Assembly (NCBI GenBank): GCA_017446265.1
Contig: JAFSRD010000004.1
Span: forward strand, 62,001-126,000
Direction of reading: 5' to 3'
Length of the DNA: 64,000 nucleotides
Source: Treponema sp.
GTDB taxonomy: Bacteria; Spirochaetota; Spirochaetia; Treponematales; Treponemataceae
This document shows positions 26,504 to 35,868 of this stretch, in pieces (the stretch's first letter is position 1; every line of letters begins with the position of its first letter). Below the pieces are notes generated by a model that did no database searches, was not told the DNA's origin, and saw only the letters and a list, made by a program, of their open reading frames with translations. The position numbers were made by a program, and so were the translations under genes.

Positions 26504-27251
26504 GACGCATTACCTCTTCTGACAGTTTTTTGTAACTGACGGCTCCAATGCACGATGGGTCATATTCACAAATGGGCTGCCCGTGACTCGGCGCTTCAGA
26601 CAGACGCACATTGCGCGGAATAATCGTGCTGAACACAACATCTTTAAAATACGACTTCACTTGCGTTACCACATCTTGTGCAAGACGCGTACGAGAATCG
26701 TACATAGTAAAAAATATGCCGCCAATTGTGAGTTCTTTATTAATGCCTTGCTGCACTTTTTTAACTGTCTGCAAAAGGAGCGTAATTCCTTCAAGCGCAA
26801 AATATTCGCACTGGAGCGGAACAAGCACAGAATCTGCGGCGGCAAGCCCATTGAGCGTAAGAATGCCAAGCGACGGCGGACAGTCAATGAGGATATAGTC
26901 ATATTTTTCATGCAGCGGCGCAAGCGCATTCTTTAGATAAAATTCGCGATTTTTCTGTTCAACGAGTTCAACTGCCGCGCCTGACAAATCAATTGACGCG
27001 CTAATCGCATCAAGATTTTTTACTGACGCGTGCTTGACTGCTTCTTCTGCCGAAATGAGATTCGCAAGCAACTCGTACACAGTGGGCTTGTCTTTTGACA
27101 CACCTACTCCACTCGACATGTTTCCTTGAGAATCAAAATCGACAAGCAAAACCTTTTTGCCTGCAAGCGCCATGTATGCGCCAATATTGATGACAGATGT
27201 TGTTTTTCCAACGCCGCCTTTTTGATTCACAAATACTAAGCATTTACCCAT
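26496..27251 (-). CDS. parA: Chromosome partitioning ATPase ParA (Soj)
   Basis: Walker-type ATPase that works with ParB. 251 residues from the ATG at 27251 (MGKCLVFVNQKGGVGKTT), with the deviant Walker A motif KGGVGKTTS at residue 10, and VDFDSQGN and ILIDCPPSLG further on. A longer frame to 27326 is rejected because it runs through the divergent promoter. TATAGT on the minus strand (27264-27259) ends seven bases before the ATG with no ribosome site, predicting a leaderless message. The divergent methyltransferase gene begins 45 bases away. Confidence 0.97.
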   Translation of the reverse strand: MGKCLVFVNQKGGVGKTTSVINIGAYMALAGKKVLLVDFDSQGNMSSGVGVSKDKPTVYELLANLISAEEAVKHASVKNLDAISASIDLSGAAVELVEQKNREFYLKNALAPLHEKYDYILIDCPPSLGILTLNGLAAADSVLVPLQCEYFALEGITLLLQTVKKVQQGINKELTIGGIFFTMYDSRTRLAQDVVTQVKSYFKDVVFSTIIPRNVRLSEAPSHGQPICEYDPSCIGAVSYKKLSEEVMRRG

Positions 27252-27295
27252 GCTAATTACTATATCATTTTTTAGAAAAATAGTATACTCACCAT
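27252..27295. promoter_or_regulatory. Compact divergent promoter, parA and methyltransferase gene
   Basis: 44 bases serve two genes. Leftwards: TATAGT (27264-27259) seven bases before parA. Rightwards: TATACT (27284-27289) six bases before the ATG at 27296. The two promoters must overlap, and the rightward -10 lies where the leftward -35 should be. No ribosome site on either side. Confidence 0.55.
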
Positions 27296-28465
27296 ATGAT
27301 TCTTTGTGCAACGCTTTCAAAGCCAAGAAAAAATACAGAAGCGCTTCTTGGCAAGCGCTACGAGCGCATCAAAATACGCATGCATCCATCTTCGTCAGAC
27401 AAGCAGTATGTCGTTGAAAAATTCACAAGCACGCAGGCGTTTCACGAGCATATTACTGCAGCAGAACTTGACGCATTCCTCAATGCGCATGCAGGAAAAA
27501 CTTTCAAAAACTGTACGATGCGCACTGAATCAGAGACAATCACTGTACTCGCAAACAAAAAAGGCAAAATCACGACGCTCAAAAAAACGCTTGCAAATAA
27601 ACTCACACATGACAACACCTGCCTTGCACGCGTTTCACAGCACCTCAAGCGCACAAAAAACTACCTTTTGCCAGAAGGAACGCCTGTTCCATTCCTCGTG
27701 ATGCTCGGCGTTATGACAACAGAAGGAAAAGTGATTGCCGCAAAGTACGACAAATTCAGGCAAATAAATCGTTTTCTTGAATTTATTGACGACATTGTGC
27801 CGCATGTGCAACACATATGCGGCAGCGAGCGGCCGTTGCGCATCATTGATTTTGGCTGCGGAAAATCGTATTTGACGTTTGCCGTACAGTATTATTTTTC
27901 GCATGTGAAAAAAATTGATGCACATATTACTGGGCTTGACATAAAAGAAGATGTTGTTGCGTACTGCAACACTATTGCCGCCGAACTGCATTGCAGCAAC
28001 CTTTCATTTTGCGTTGGCACTATTGCGCGCCATGTGCCATCAGCGCAACCCGACATAGTGATTGCGCTCCACGCGTGTGACACAGCAACCGATGAAGCGC
28101 TTGCGTTCGCCGTCAAACACAACTGCGCGGCAATTTTAAGCGTGCCGTGCTGTCAACACGAAATTAACAAGCAACTTGAAGCAAAAAAAGCGGCACAACA
28201 ATTTGCACCGCTTTTAAAATACGGAATAATTAAAGAACGGTTTGCAGCACTCGTCACTGACGCGCTTCGTGCAGAATATCTGGGAAAAAGCGGCTATAGT
28301 GTACAGCTGCTTGAATTTATTGCTATGGAGCACACGCCGAAAAATATCCTCATTCGCGCAGTAAAAAAGAATGGCAACGCACAAAAAAACACCGCGCATG
28401 ACGCAGACGCGCTCACGGATGCACTACACGTTTCTCCAAGCCTGCACGCACTGCTGCAAGATTGA
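27296..28465 (+). CDS. SAM-dependent methyltransferase, Methyltransf_32-like
   Basis: 389 residues. A Rossmann-type SAM domain lies in the middle: RIIDFGCGKSYLTFA (motif I) near residue 185, then ITGLDIKED (motif II) and DIVIALHACDTATDEAL. SVPCCQHEIN is the conserved Cys-rich segment of this group, whose relatives are linked to RNA methylation. The N-terminal 100 residues probably bind nucleic acid. Substrate not known. Leaderless start predicted; 3' end overlaps the convergent PHP gene by 53 bases, with both frames coding, so the shared tail QDADALTDALH is constrained twice. Confidence 0.85.
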   Translation: MILCATLSKPRKNTEALLGKRYERIKIRMHPSSSDKQYVVEKFTSTQAFHEHITAAELDAFLNAHAGKTFKNCTMRTESETITVLANKKGKITTLKKTLANKLTHDNTCLARVSQHLKRTKNYLLPEGTPVPFLVMLGVMTTEGKVIAAKYDKFRQINRFLEFIDDIVPHVQHICGSERPLRIIDFGCGKSYLTFAVQYYFSHVKKIDAHITGLDIKEDVVAYCNTIAAELHCSNLSFCVGTIARHVPSAQPDIVIALHACDTATDEALAFAVKHNCAAILSVPCCQHEINKQLEAKKAAQQFAPLLKYGIIKERFAALVTDALRAEYLGKSGYSVQLLEFIAMEHTPKNILIRAVKKNGNAQKNTAHDADALTDALHVSPSLHALLQD

Positions 28466-29180
28466 CACTGCCGCTTCCAGTTACGAGCGGCTCATCTCCT
28501 ATGTCAAGCTCAAAAGCGCGGCGACCAATGTGCTCGACGTAATGCGCATCTGAAGATGTTGTAATAGCATATGGAGCAGGAAGCGCAATCGGCAATGTGG
28601 CAACCGATTGTTGAGCGTGTTCCTGCAATATGTGCGGCCGCACAAATTCAAGCGCGTCCCAGTCGCCTGCAACAATTGCACCGAGCTGACTCGTCATGGA
28701 AAACGCAGGTCTGTCAACATGCGCAGGAATCACAAGCCCGCCCGCTTTGTGCACTCGGTCTGCGCATTCGTCAAGTGCATATGGCGCAGATGTTATCAAA
28801 TATTTTTCCACTTCGCCGATTATTTCATCGCGCTCGTTCACGTACACTTGGTCGCCCGTCACTTCGGGTTTGTTCATAACGTTCGGGAGCGTCTCGTACC
28901 ACGCAGTGCAAAAGTCAAGCGCAGTCTGCAATTCAGGAAAAAGGCACAGCACATGAATCTCTTCGGCAGTCTGCGCCTCCATGCCGTACAGCGCAGCAAT
29001 ACCAACCTCGTTGCAGCACGCAGCAAACGCAGGACAGTTGAACGCAACATTGTGGTCGGTGAGCGCGGCAAGCGCAATATGTTTTTCTTTCAATGTTTTA
29101 ACAATTTGCCGCGGTGACATGAGCAAATCGCCGCACGGAGAGACGCATGAATGAAGATGCAAATCGGCGCGCACTATCAC
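28413..29180 (-). CDS. PHP-domain metal-dependent phosphoesterase
   Basis: 255 residues. PHP motifs: ADLHLHSCVSPCGDLLMSP at the N terminus, ALTDHNVAF near residue 40, VIPAHVDRPAFS around residue 155, and TTSSDAHYVEHIG near residue 210, so the metal site looks complete. Predicted phosphatase or phosphodiesterase on a nucleotide or sugar phosphate. The start overlaps the DRTGG gene by ATGA. In clostridia and Thermotogales DRTGG and PHP genes sit beside [FeFe]-hydrogenase genes; here no hydrogenase is present in the window. Confidence 0.88.
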   Translation of the reverse strand: MIVRADLHLHSCVSPCGDLLMSPRQIVKTLKEKHIALAALTDHNVAFNCPAFAACCNEVGIAALYGMEAQTAEEIHVLCLFPELQTALDFCTAWYETLPNVMNKPEVTGDQVYVNERDEIIGEVEKYLITSAPYALDECADRVHKAGGLVIPAHVDRPAFSMTSQLGAIVAGDWDALEFVRPHILQEHAQQSVATLPIALPAPYAITTSSDAHYVEHIGRRAFELDIGDEPLVTGSGSVNLAAVRAGLEKRVVHP

Positions 29181-29524
29181 GTCATGGCTCCTCCACGCTT
29201 GAGCTCGTCGTACAACATGCCGCTCACGATAAATTGATTTTTGCTCGTTTCAAAAATGGCAATGCGCTCTGATTTTGCCGCTTCAATCATGTCGACAGGA
29301 ATTGCGCGCTCGTTGCACACAATGATTGCAGGGCAATCCTTTGTAGAAGCGACGGCAACAGTGTTGCGATGCGCTTGAATCGTTACGAGAACGCAGCCTT
29401 CATCAGCGTTGCCGAGAATGTCGCTCAACAAATCGCTCGTATATGCGCATAAAATGTCACCGTCATCAAAATCGCCCTGCACGCAACGTGCGCCAATAAA
29501 ATTGCCAAGTTCTGAAATCTTCAT
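29177..29524 (-). CDS. DRTGG-domain protein
   Basis: 115 residues from the ATG at 29524 (MKISELGNFI), with GAGGG upstream. It is a single DRTGG domain: DILCAYTSDLLSDILG followed by VLVTIQAHRNTVAVAS and CPAIIVCNERAIP, the pattern of small DRTGG proteins. These domains are thought to bind a ligand in regulation of electron-transfer or phosphotransfer systems; function not shown. Translationally coupled to the PHP gene. Confidence 0.75.
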   Translation of the reverse strand: MKISELGNFIGARCVQGDFDDGDILCAYTSDLLSDILGNADEGCVLVTIQAHRNTVAVASTKDCPAIIVCNERAIPVDMIEAAKSERIAIFETSKNQFIVSGMLYDELKRGGAMT

Positions 29525-29652
29525 AATTAATAAGCCCTCGTCCATTATATGATGACATCGCTGAAAAAACAAGAACGCCCTGCCTATACAGCAATCCGTT
29601 CCATTTTGATGACCGCACGCATTTCAATGCAAAGCTTTACGGCAATATTTTA

Positions 29653-30447
29653 TTATGAAAGCAACAGTCTGTCGTTGAGCGTGTCTTCTGCACCCGCTTC
29701 GTCAAATTTTTTGAGCAAATTTTCCACTTTGAGATTTCTCTTTTCTTCACCGCTCACATCATAGATGATGCTGCCTTCGCTCATCATTATCAGACGGTTG
29801 CCGTACCTGATTGCATCTTTCATGTTGTGCGTAACCATAAACGTTGTAAGTTTTTCCGCACTTACAAACGATTGCGTAAGCTCAAGCACTTTTTTTGCAG
29901 TTTTCGGGTCGAGCGCAGCTGTATGTTCGTCGAGCAAAAGCAACTTTGGCTTTTGCAACGTTGCCATGAGCAACGTAAGCGCCTGCCGCTGCCCGCCTGA
30001 AAGCAAGCCCACTTTATCTGTCATTCTGTTTTCAAGACCAAGCTCAAGAAGTGCAAGCTTTTCGCGGTATCGCTTTCGCTCAGCGCTCTGCACATTCCAC
30101 GCAAGCGTTCTGCGTTTTCCACGCCGCATAGCAAGCGCAAGATTTTCTTCTATTTGCATATTTGCGGCAGTTCCCATCATCGGGTCTTGAAAAACGCGCC
30201 CCATATATTTTGCGCGAACATGTTCGGGCAATCCTGTCAAATCCATGCCGTCGAGAAAAATAGAACCTGAGTCAGTGCGGTAAATGCCAGCAATAAGATT
30301 GAGCAGCGTTGACTTGCCCGCGCCGTTTCCACCGATAACAGTGATAAAATCGCCATCTGCAATTTCGAGATTGACATTTTTAAGCGCACATTTTTCTGTA
30401 ATTGTGCCAGGGTTGAATGTTTTCGCTATGTTGAACAATTTTAGCAT
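29653..30447 (-). CDS. ABC transporter ATP-binding protein (TrpXYZ-like)
   Basis: 264 residues. Walker A GGNGAGKSTLLN, signature LSGGQRQALTLLMA, Walker B LLLLDEHTAALD. It is the third gene of a substrate-binding, permease, ATPase operon, starting one base after the permease stop. The family (COG1101) belongs to the tryptophan/tyrosine-type uptake systems described in streptococci; substrate here is inferred from family only. Confidence 0.93.
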   Translation of the reverse strand: MLKLFNIAKTFNPGTITEKCALKNVNLEIADGDFITVIGGNGAGKSTLLNLIAGIYRTDSGSIFLDGMDLTGLPEHVRAKYMGRVFQDPMMGTAANMQIEENLALAMRRGKRRTLAWNVQSAERKRYREKLALLELGLENRMTDKVGLLSGGQRQALTLLMATLQKPKLLLLDEHTAALDPKTAKKVLELTQSFVSAEKLTTFMVTHNMKDAIRYGNRLIMMSEGSIIYDVSGEEKRNLKVENLLKKFDEAGAEDTLNDRLLLS

Positions 30448-30448
30448 G

Positions 30449-31411
30449 TCATCCTCCCACCGTGTCGGTCAATTCAGGGTTGCGTCGAATCTCTTTGTCT
30501 AAATGAGATGCACCGGGGAACGGAGAGCGACGCCTGCTTGCAACGCGCTCTTTTACAACAGGTACAGAGAGCGCCACCGCCACAATGAGCGCAGTGAACA
30601 GCTTCAAATCGGTAGATTTCAGACCAAGCTGCAACACAACTGCAATAACCATGCGATACAGAATAGAACCGAGCACAACAGAGAGAAATGTATACCAAAA
30701 GCCAAAATGCCTTCCAAAAATAACTTCACCGATAATAATGGACGCAAGCCCTATGACGATTGTACCGGTGCCCATGCCCACATCGGCATAGCCTTGACTC
30801 TGCGCAACAAGCCCGCCTGAAAGCGAAACAAAGCCATTGGCCAGCATCAATCCGAAAATTTTCATAGTATCTGTGTTCACGCCAAGCGCGCGCATCATGT
30901 GCTCGTTGTTGCCTGTTGCACGCATTGCGCTGCCGAGTTCAGTACCAAAAAACCAGTACATGAGCACAATAAGCAGCGTAACAAAAATCACGCCGACAAT
31001 AAGAGAGGCAGTTGTTGTCGTCAGCTCAAAATGCTCCATCCAAAACGACGTGACAGTGCGCACACCGAGCAACGGCGTGTTCGCCTTTCCCATGATGCGA
31101 ATGTTGACTGAATAGAGTGCAATCATGGTGAGAATGCTTGCAAGCAGTACGTGTATTTTGATTTTTGTATGCATCAACCCCGTAACAAGACCTGCAAGCA
31201 TTCCAACAGCAAAAGCTGCAAGCAGTGACACAAACGGATTTACACCGTTTACAATGAGCATGCCGCTCATGGCGCCGCCTGTGGCAAAACTGCCGTCTAC
31301 CGTCAAGTCTGCAATGTCGAGAATCCTAAACGTAATATATACGCCAAGCGTCATTACGCTCCACAAAATACCAAGTGCGACAGCACCGTGCAACGCATAC
31401 AGCAAACTCAT
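30449..31411 (-). CDS. ABC transporter permease (TrpXYZ-like)
   Basis: 320 residues with about eight or nine membrane segments, the inner-membrane channel of the transporter. LRILDIADLTVDGSFATGGA near residue 30 and ALGVNTDTMKIFGLMLANGFV near residue 195 are typical of the branched-chain-like permeases of this group (COG4120). It lies 18 bases after the substrate-binding gene. The C-terminal tail is basic and cytoplasmic. Confidence 0.9.
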   Translation of the reverse strand: MSLLYALHGAVALGILWSVMTLGVYITFRILDIADLTVDGSFATGGAMSGMLIVNGVNPFVSLLAAFAVGMLAGLVTGLMHTKIKIHVLLASILTMIALYSVNIRIMGKANTPLLGVRTVTSFWMEHFELTTTTASLIVGVIFVTLLIVLMYWFFGTELGSAMRATGNNEHMMRALGVNTDTMKIFGLMLANGFVSLSGGLVAQSQGYADVGMGTGTIVIGLASIIIGEVIFGRHFGFWYTFLSVVLGSILYRMVIAVVLQLGLKSTDLKLFTALIVAVALSVPVVKERVASRRRSPFPGASHLDKEIRRNPELTDTVGG

Positions 31412-31429
31412 TTCGCTGCTCCAAAATTA

Positions 31430-32395
31430 TTAATTTTTCAAACTTTCAGGAATAGCAATGCCAAGTTTTGCCACTGTGTCTTCGTTCACTTCAAACGTAC
31501 AGTTTTCAAGATACTGAATGGGCATGTCGGCAGGATTTTTGCCATTTGCAAGAATGTCAACAGCCATTGCCGCAGTCTGTTTGCCAAGCTCGTAGTAATT
31601 GATGCCGTATGTGGCAAGCGCACCGCCACGCAACATGCCTTCCTCGCCTGCAATGACGGGGATTTTGTTGTCGTTTGCAACTTGCGCAACAGTCGCCATG
31701 CCCGCTGCAATCATATTATCTGTGGGTGCATAAATTGCATCAACTTTTCCAACAAGGCTCTGCACCACTTGCTGCAGTTCATTTGAATTTGAAACTGTTG
31801 CATCAATATACGCAAGACCAAGTTTGTCGCACGCAGCTTTTGCAAGGTCTACTTGGAAAATGCTGTTTTGCTCACTTGAACAATATAATATGCCCACTGT
31901 TTTTGCATGCGGCACAAGCGTTTTAAGCAAATTGATTTGTTCAGCACACGGCGTTAAATCTGACGTGCCCGAAACATTTGTGCCAGGTTTTTCATTCGAC
32001 TGCACAAGTTTCGCACTTGCAGGGTCAGTCACCGCAGTTACAAGAACGGGAATTTTGTTTGTTAAATTTGCCACAGCTTGCGCAGCAGATGTTGCAATAG
32101 CGAGAATCAAATCGGAACGGTCATTGACAAGTTTTTGCGCAATCGTAACGCAGTTTGCCTGCTCGCCCTGCGCGTTCTCGTAATCAATCACAATATTCTG
32201 ACCGTCAACATAGCCCGCTTCTGCAAGCCCGTCAACAAAACCGTGATACGCAGCATCAAGCGCAGCGTGCTCTACGAGCTGCACAATGCCTATCTTGATT
32301 TTACCTTTTTTTTCTTTGCAACCGATGGTGCCTGCAAGCAAGCAAACAGCTGCAACAACACATGCAAATGTCGCTTTTTTTATTTGCGTTTTCAT
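31430..32395 (-). CDS. ABC transporter substrate-binding lipoprotein (TrpX-like)
   Basis: 321 residues. Signal peptide with lipobox ending TIGC (Cys26). The mature protein has the type I periplasmic fold of COG2984: GIVQLVEHAALDAAYHGFVDGLAEAGYVDGQN, then SAAQAVAN and IPVLVTAVTDPASAKLV. It captures an aromatic amino acid or similar small molecule at the outer face of the inner membrane. GGAG upstream of the start. No tryptophan-responsive leader or T-box was found in the 5' region. Confidence 0.9.
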   Translation of the reverse strand: MKTQIKKATFACVVAAVCLLAGTIGCKEKKGKIKIGIVQLVEHAALDAAYHGFVDGLAEAGYVDGQNIVIDYENAQGEQANCVTIAQKLVNDRSDLILAIATSAAQAVANLTNKIPVLVTAVTDPASAKLVQSNEKPGTNVSGTSDLTPCAEQINLLKTLVPHAKTVGILYCSSEQNSIFQVDLAKAACDKLGLAYIDATVSNSNELQQVVQSLVGKVDAIYAPTDNMIAAGMATVAQVANDNKIPVIAGEEGMLRGGALATYGINYYELGKQTAAMAVDILANGKNPADMPIQYLENCTFEVNEDTVAKLGIAIPESLKN

Positions 32396-32449
32396 ATCAT
32401 CTCCTTATAAACTCCGCGCTAACGGATATACATGGAATTACGAATTTTA

Positions 32450-32479
32450 AGTATACTGAAAATATTTTGGATAAGTCAA
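32450..32479 (-). promoter_or_regulatory. Promoter of the TrpXYZ-like operon
   Basis: Minus strand TTGACT (32479-32474), 18-base spacer, TATACT (32455-32450). The predicted leader is about 48 bases and holds no obvious structure. Bases 32480-32638 show no gene. Confidence 0.7.
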
Positions 32480-32638
32480 GACAGAGAATTATACATGCAT
32501 GGAAATCAATTTTTAAGCGCTTGCGTTAATGAAAACAGCAGTGCGTACGCACTGGTATTTCGCAGAAGCTGTGCTGCAAAAACTGCTTTCCGTGTTATAC
32601 GTACGCAGGAACAAACCTTCCACAGCTCTTGGGCGCAT

Positions 32639-33520
32639 TCAGCCTGCAAACTTCGCCCGAAGCATTGCAATCTCTTTTTTATAGCCGTCGTGCTCATTTG
32701 GCGTTTCAAGAATGAACGGCAACGCTTTTAGCGCAGGGTGATTTATGACTCGGACAAGCGCATCAAGCCCGATTTTGCCTTCACCTATTTTTGCGTGCCT
32801 GTCTTTGTGCGCGCCACATTCGTTCATGCTGTCATTCAAGTGAACTGCGTGAAGACGCGAGAGTCCCACAACTTTGTCGAATTGTGCAATAACGCCGTCA
32901 AGATCGCGGGCAATGTCGTAACCACCGTCCCAGATGTGGCATGTGTCGAGGCATACACCCACGCGTTTTGCAAGATGTGCGCCGTAACTTTTTTCCGCGC
33001 CGTCAAGAATTGCGCGGAGTTCTTCAAACGTCTTGCCAATTTCAGAACCTTTGCCCGCCATCGTTTCTACGAGCAGCATGGTGTGGCATGCAGTGCCTGC
33101 TTTTTTGTGCGTTTCGTCAACACTTTTGAGCGCCGCGGCAATGAGCTCTGCTGTTTGCACAATGCCTGCTTCTGCGCCTTGCCCCGTGTGGCTTCCCGGA
33201 TGAAAATTATAATAATTTCCAGGCACGTATTCAAGGCGGGCAAAATCGCTTATCATCATCTCTAGCGCAAATGCGCGCACGTCAGGATTTGCAGAACAAG
33301 GATTCATTGTGTACGGCGCGTGAGCTACAAGCGGTGCAAACTTGTGTTTTTTCGCAAACGTGCAGAACGCCTCCGCATCTTCTGCGTCAATCGCTTTTGC
33401 GCCGCCGCCACGCGGATTGCGCGTAAAAAACGCAAACGTATCTGCCCCGACGCTCACCGCTTCATTACCCATGGCAACGAAGCCGCCACTCGTAGATTCA
33501 TGATAGCCGATATGCAACAT
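32639..33520 (-). CDS. nfo: Endonuclease IV (AP endonuclease, family 2)
   Basis: Cuts DNA at abasic sites during base-excision repair. 293 residues from the ATG at 33520 (MLHIGYHESTSGGF), with GGAG upstream; a longer frame to 33568 is not needed. The TIM barrel shows the zinc-ligand motifs: NFHPGSHTG, LLVETMAGKGSEIG, GVCLDTCHIWDGGYD, HLNDSMNECGAHKDRHAKIGEG and PFILETP. All are intact. No signal peptide. Confidence 0.96.
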   Translation of the reverse strand: MLHIGYHESTSGGFVAMGNEAVSVGADTFAFFTRNPRGGGAKAIDAEDAEAFCTFAKKHKFAPLVAHAPYTMNPCSANPDVRAFALEMMISDFARLEYVPGNYYNFHPGSHTGQGAEAGIVQTAELIAAALKSVDETHKKAGTACHTMLLVETMAGKGSEIGKTFEELRAILDGAEKSYGAHLAKRVGVCLDTCHIWDGGYDIARDLDGVIAQFDKVVGLSRLHAVHLNDSMNECGAHKDRHAKIGEGKIGLDALVRVINHPALKALPFILETPNEHDGYKKEIAMLRAKFAG

Positions 33521-33660
33521 GGCAACTCCAAAGATATAACGCGCTTTTTCCGCACAAAAAGCAAACAAAATGCAGCTTTTTCTCTCCGCTCACCTATAGC
33601 GCCGCTCACAGCATTGCACATGCGATGCTGCGTTTACGCTATTTTACACATCGGCACCGT

Positions 33661-35547
33661 CTATGCAAGCTTAAACGAATCGATTACCGATTTGAGCCGT
33701 TCAGCGCCACTCAATGTCTGAGCAGATGACTCTCCAACCGTACTCATGCCGTTTGAAATCTGCTGAACGTTATCTGTCATGGCATTCATGCGCTCATTGA
33801 TTTTGCTCGTCACTTCGCTTAAAATAGTCATCTCTTTAACAATCTGTTCCCCGCCTGACACCATCTCATCGGAACCGTCTTTAACCGCAATAGTTGAGTC
33901 ATTTATGTTTTTCATGGCCTCGAGCACTTGCTGGTTGCCCGATGCCTGCTCATTCATCGCATTCATAATGATAGTTTCCTGCTCACGCACTGTTTGCGCA
34001 AGATTGTAAATGGAGTCAAAATTTTTCTGCACTTCTTTTACGTCTTCAGAGACTTCTGCAATCGAAGCTGAAAGCGCTTTCAAATTGTCGCTAATAGCCT
34101 TTCCTTGTGCGCTCGACTGCTCGGCAAGCTTCCTGATTTCGTCCGCAACGACCGCAAAGCCTTTGCCAGCTTCCCCTGCGTGGGCTGACTCAATCGCCGC
34201 GTTCATGGCAAGCAAGTTCGTCTGGCTCGCAATTGTCTGGATGATTATGCTCGCTTCAAGAAGCGATGCAGACTGCTCAATGATGTTTTGCGATGTTTCC
34301 ACAGCATTCTGCACGCTGCTGCGCCCTTCGTCTGATGCGTCAGAAAGCATGTTCACCGATGACGTATTCTTTTCAAGAATCTGCGTCATGGAGCGGATGT
34401 TCGCTACCATTTCGTCAACGGCAGCGGAAGACTCCGTAACGCTTGACGCTTGCGACTCAATGCTTTGATTGAGCGTCCGTATGCTTGCCATGATTTGATT
34501 GATTGCCGAGTTCGTTTCCTCAACGCCCGCAGCCTGATTGTTCATGTCGTCCTGAACAGACGTAATGCTTTCGTTTATTGCCTTAATATTTGAAGACGCG
34601 TTGTTCATATTCTCAACAAGCACTTTCGTAGATTCTGTCGATTCAGTTATTGAATCTTTAAAGCCTGAAAGCACGTCACGTGTTATTTTGTAAAAATGAT
34701 TCAAGTCGTTTACGAGCAAGCCTGTTTCATTACGGTACTGTACGAGGAGTTCTTGTACTGTATAGTCTTTGTTTGAAAGCGCAGCTGCAAATTGCTCAAT
34801 GGCGCTAATGCTCTTCTTAGTAGCAGACGCATTCAAATATACACCGAAAAGCCCGAATATCATTGCAACAACTCCGGCAGGAACAATCTTTGTTTCAAGA
34901 AGCAGTGCAAAATCTGAGTCACGGTTTGCGGGAACGTAAAACACTGCTATTGTCATGAGCAATATGCCGCACATTGAAAAAAAACCGACAGCTATATTGC
35001 GCCTGACAAGCGGCCAGCCGGCATCACCTGCTCGGAAAGGCACCCACGAAAGCGAGCGTTCAAACGTATGGACATACATTAAGTACAGAGAAACATTATA
35101 TACGCTTATGAGGCTGAACATAACGACAACGCCGAACCTGAGCGCAGAAGCCCCCTGAAAAGCTTCATACGTAGTGCCGCGCATTTTATTCCGCAGCTCA
35201 TACAAAAACGGAAGCAATAAAGAGGTCGCCATCGGAACACTGACAGAAAGCCATTCATGCAGTTTGACAAGGTGGTTTATCCTGTTTACCTGTTCAGGGG
35301 AGCCGTCATAGGAGCGCATATCTTTTTCAAAATTCTTGCATGAAACAATGGGCACAATAAGTACAAGCGGAATGTAGATAAAAAGCAGCGGATCTCCCAG
35401 CGCCTTTTGAAACTCGGCAACGGTAATGCCGCCATACCAAAGCATTGTAACGCCGTACACTAAACTCGGCCAGATATACACTAAAACCAAGAAAACATAC
35501 GTAACAAACGGCACTCTATACGCAGCCCTTTTTTCTGTGTTTTCCAT
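33661..35547 (-). CDS. Methyl-accepting chemotaxis protein with six-helix membrane sensor, copy 1
   Basis: 628 residues. The N-terminal 245 residues hold about six membrane helices (roughly 15-37, 48-67, 100-120, 137-160, 188-210, 220-242) and no periplasmic Cache or 4HB domain. A cytoplasmic HAMP-like linker leads to the signalling domain, whose hairpin tip ([42 protein letters not shown]) is perfect MCP. It would signal to CheA and control flagellar rotation. The start has GGAAGG upstream. From residue about 330 it is almost identical to copy 2. Ligand is probably sensed in or near the membrane (energy or redox state); inference. Confidence 0.93.
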   Translation of the reverse strand: MENTEKRAAYRVPFVTYVFLVLVYIWPSLVYGVTMLWYGGITVAEFQKALGDPLLFIYIPLVLIVPIVSCKNFEKDMRSYDGSPEQVNRINHLVKLHEWLSVSVPMATSLLLPFLYELRNKMRGTTYEAFQGASALRFGVVVMFSLISVYNVSLYLMYVHTFERSLSWVPFRAGDAGWPLVRRNIAVGFFSMCGILLMTIAVFYVPANRDSDFALLLETKIVPAGVVAMIFGLFGVYLNASATKKSISAIEQFAAALSNKDYTVQELLVQYRNETGLLVNDLNHFYKITRDVLSGFKDSITESTESTKVLVENMNNASSNIKAINESITSVQDDMNNQAAGVEETNSAINQIMASIRTLNQSIESQASSVTESSAAVDEMVANIRSMTQILEKNTSSVNMLSDASDEGRSSVQNAVETSQNIIEQSASLLEASIIIQTIASQTNLLAMNAAIESAHAGEAGKGFAVVADEIRKLAEQSSAQGKAISDNLKALSASIAEVSEDVKEVQKNFDSIYNLAQTVREQETIIMNAMNEQASGNQQVLEAMKNINDSTIAVKDGSDEMVSGGEQIVKEMTILSEVTSKINERMNAMTDNVQQISNGMSTVGESSAQTLSGAERLKSVIDSFKLA

Positions 35548-35567
35548 AATCCACCTTCCGTCAGATT

Positions 35568-35573
35568 ATTATA
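35568..35573 (-). promoter_or_regulatory. -10-like box upstream of chemoreceptor copy 1
   Basis: TATAAT on the minus strand about 20 bases upstream of the start; the -35 side is poor and no sigma-28 consensus was seen. Confidence 0.35.
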
Positions 35574-35704
35574 TTTTATGAGAACCTTTAAAAACTGGCT
35601 GGACGCTTCGCTGCCCCATGCAGTTTGAAAGATGCCCTTATAACACATTATAAATTATTATACTATCTTTTTTCAATATACATGCCTTACATACACCAAC
35701 CTTT

Positions 35705-35743
35705 AAAAAAGTGCTGATTAATGTCTCAAACAGTAATCAGCGC
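35705..35743 (-). terminator. Rho-independent terminator after chemoreceptor copy 2
   Basis: GTGCTGATTA (35711-35720) pairs with TAATCAGCGC (35734-35743, one G:T), followed on the minus strand by six T. The remaining bases of the 321-base gap hold only the copy 1 upstream region. Confidence 0.8.
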
Positions 35744-35868
35744 TTCTTTAACACTATCGGTGCAAGCCAGCGAAAATAGTAGCATTTATTTGAAAATTTG
35801 TTTAAATTTATAGTTTTTTTGATTAAACCTGAACGCCCTCTGCAAATAGTACCGTCGCCTGCCGCATG

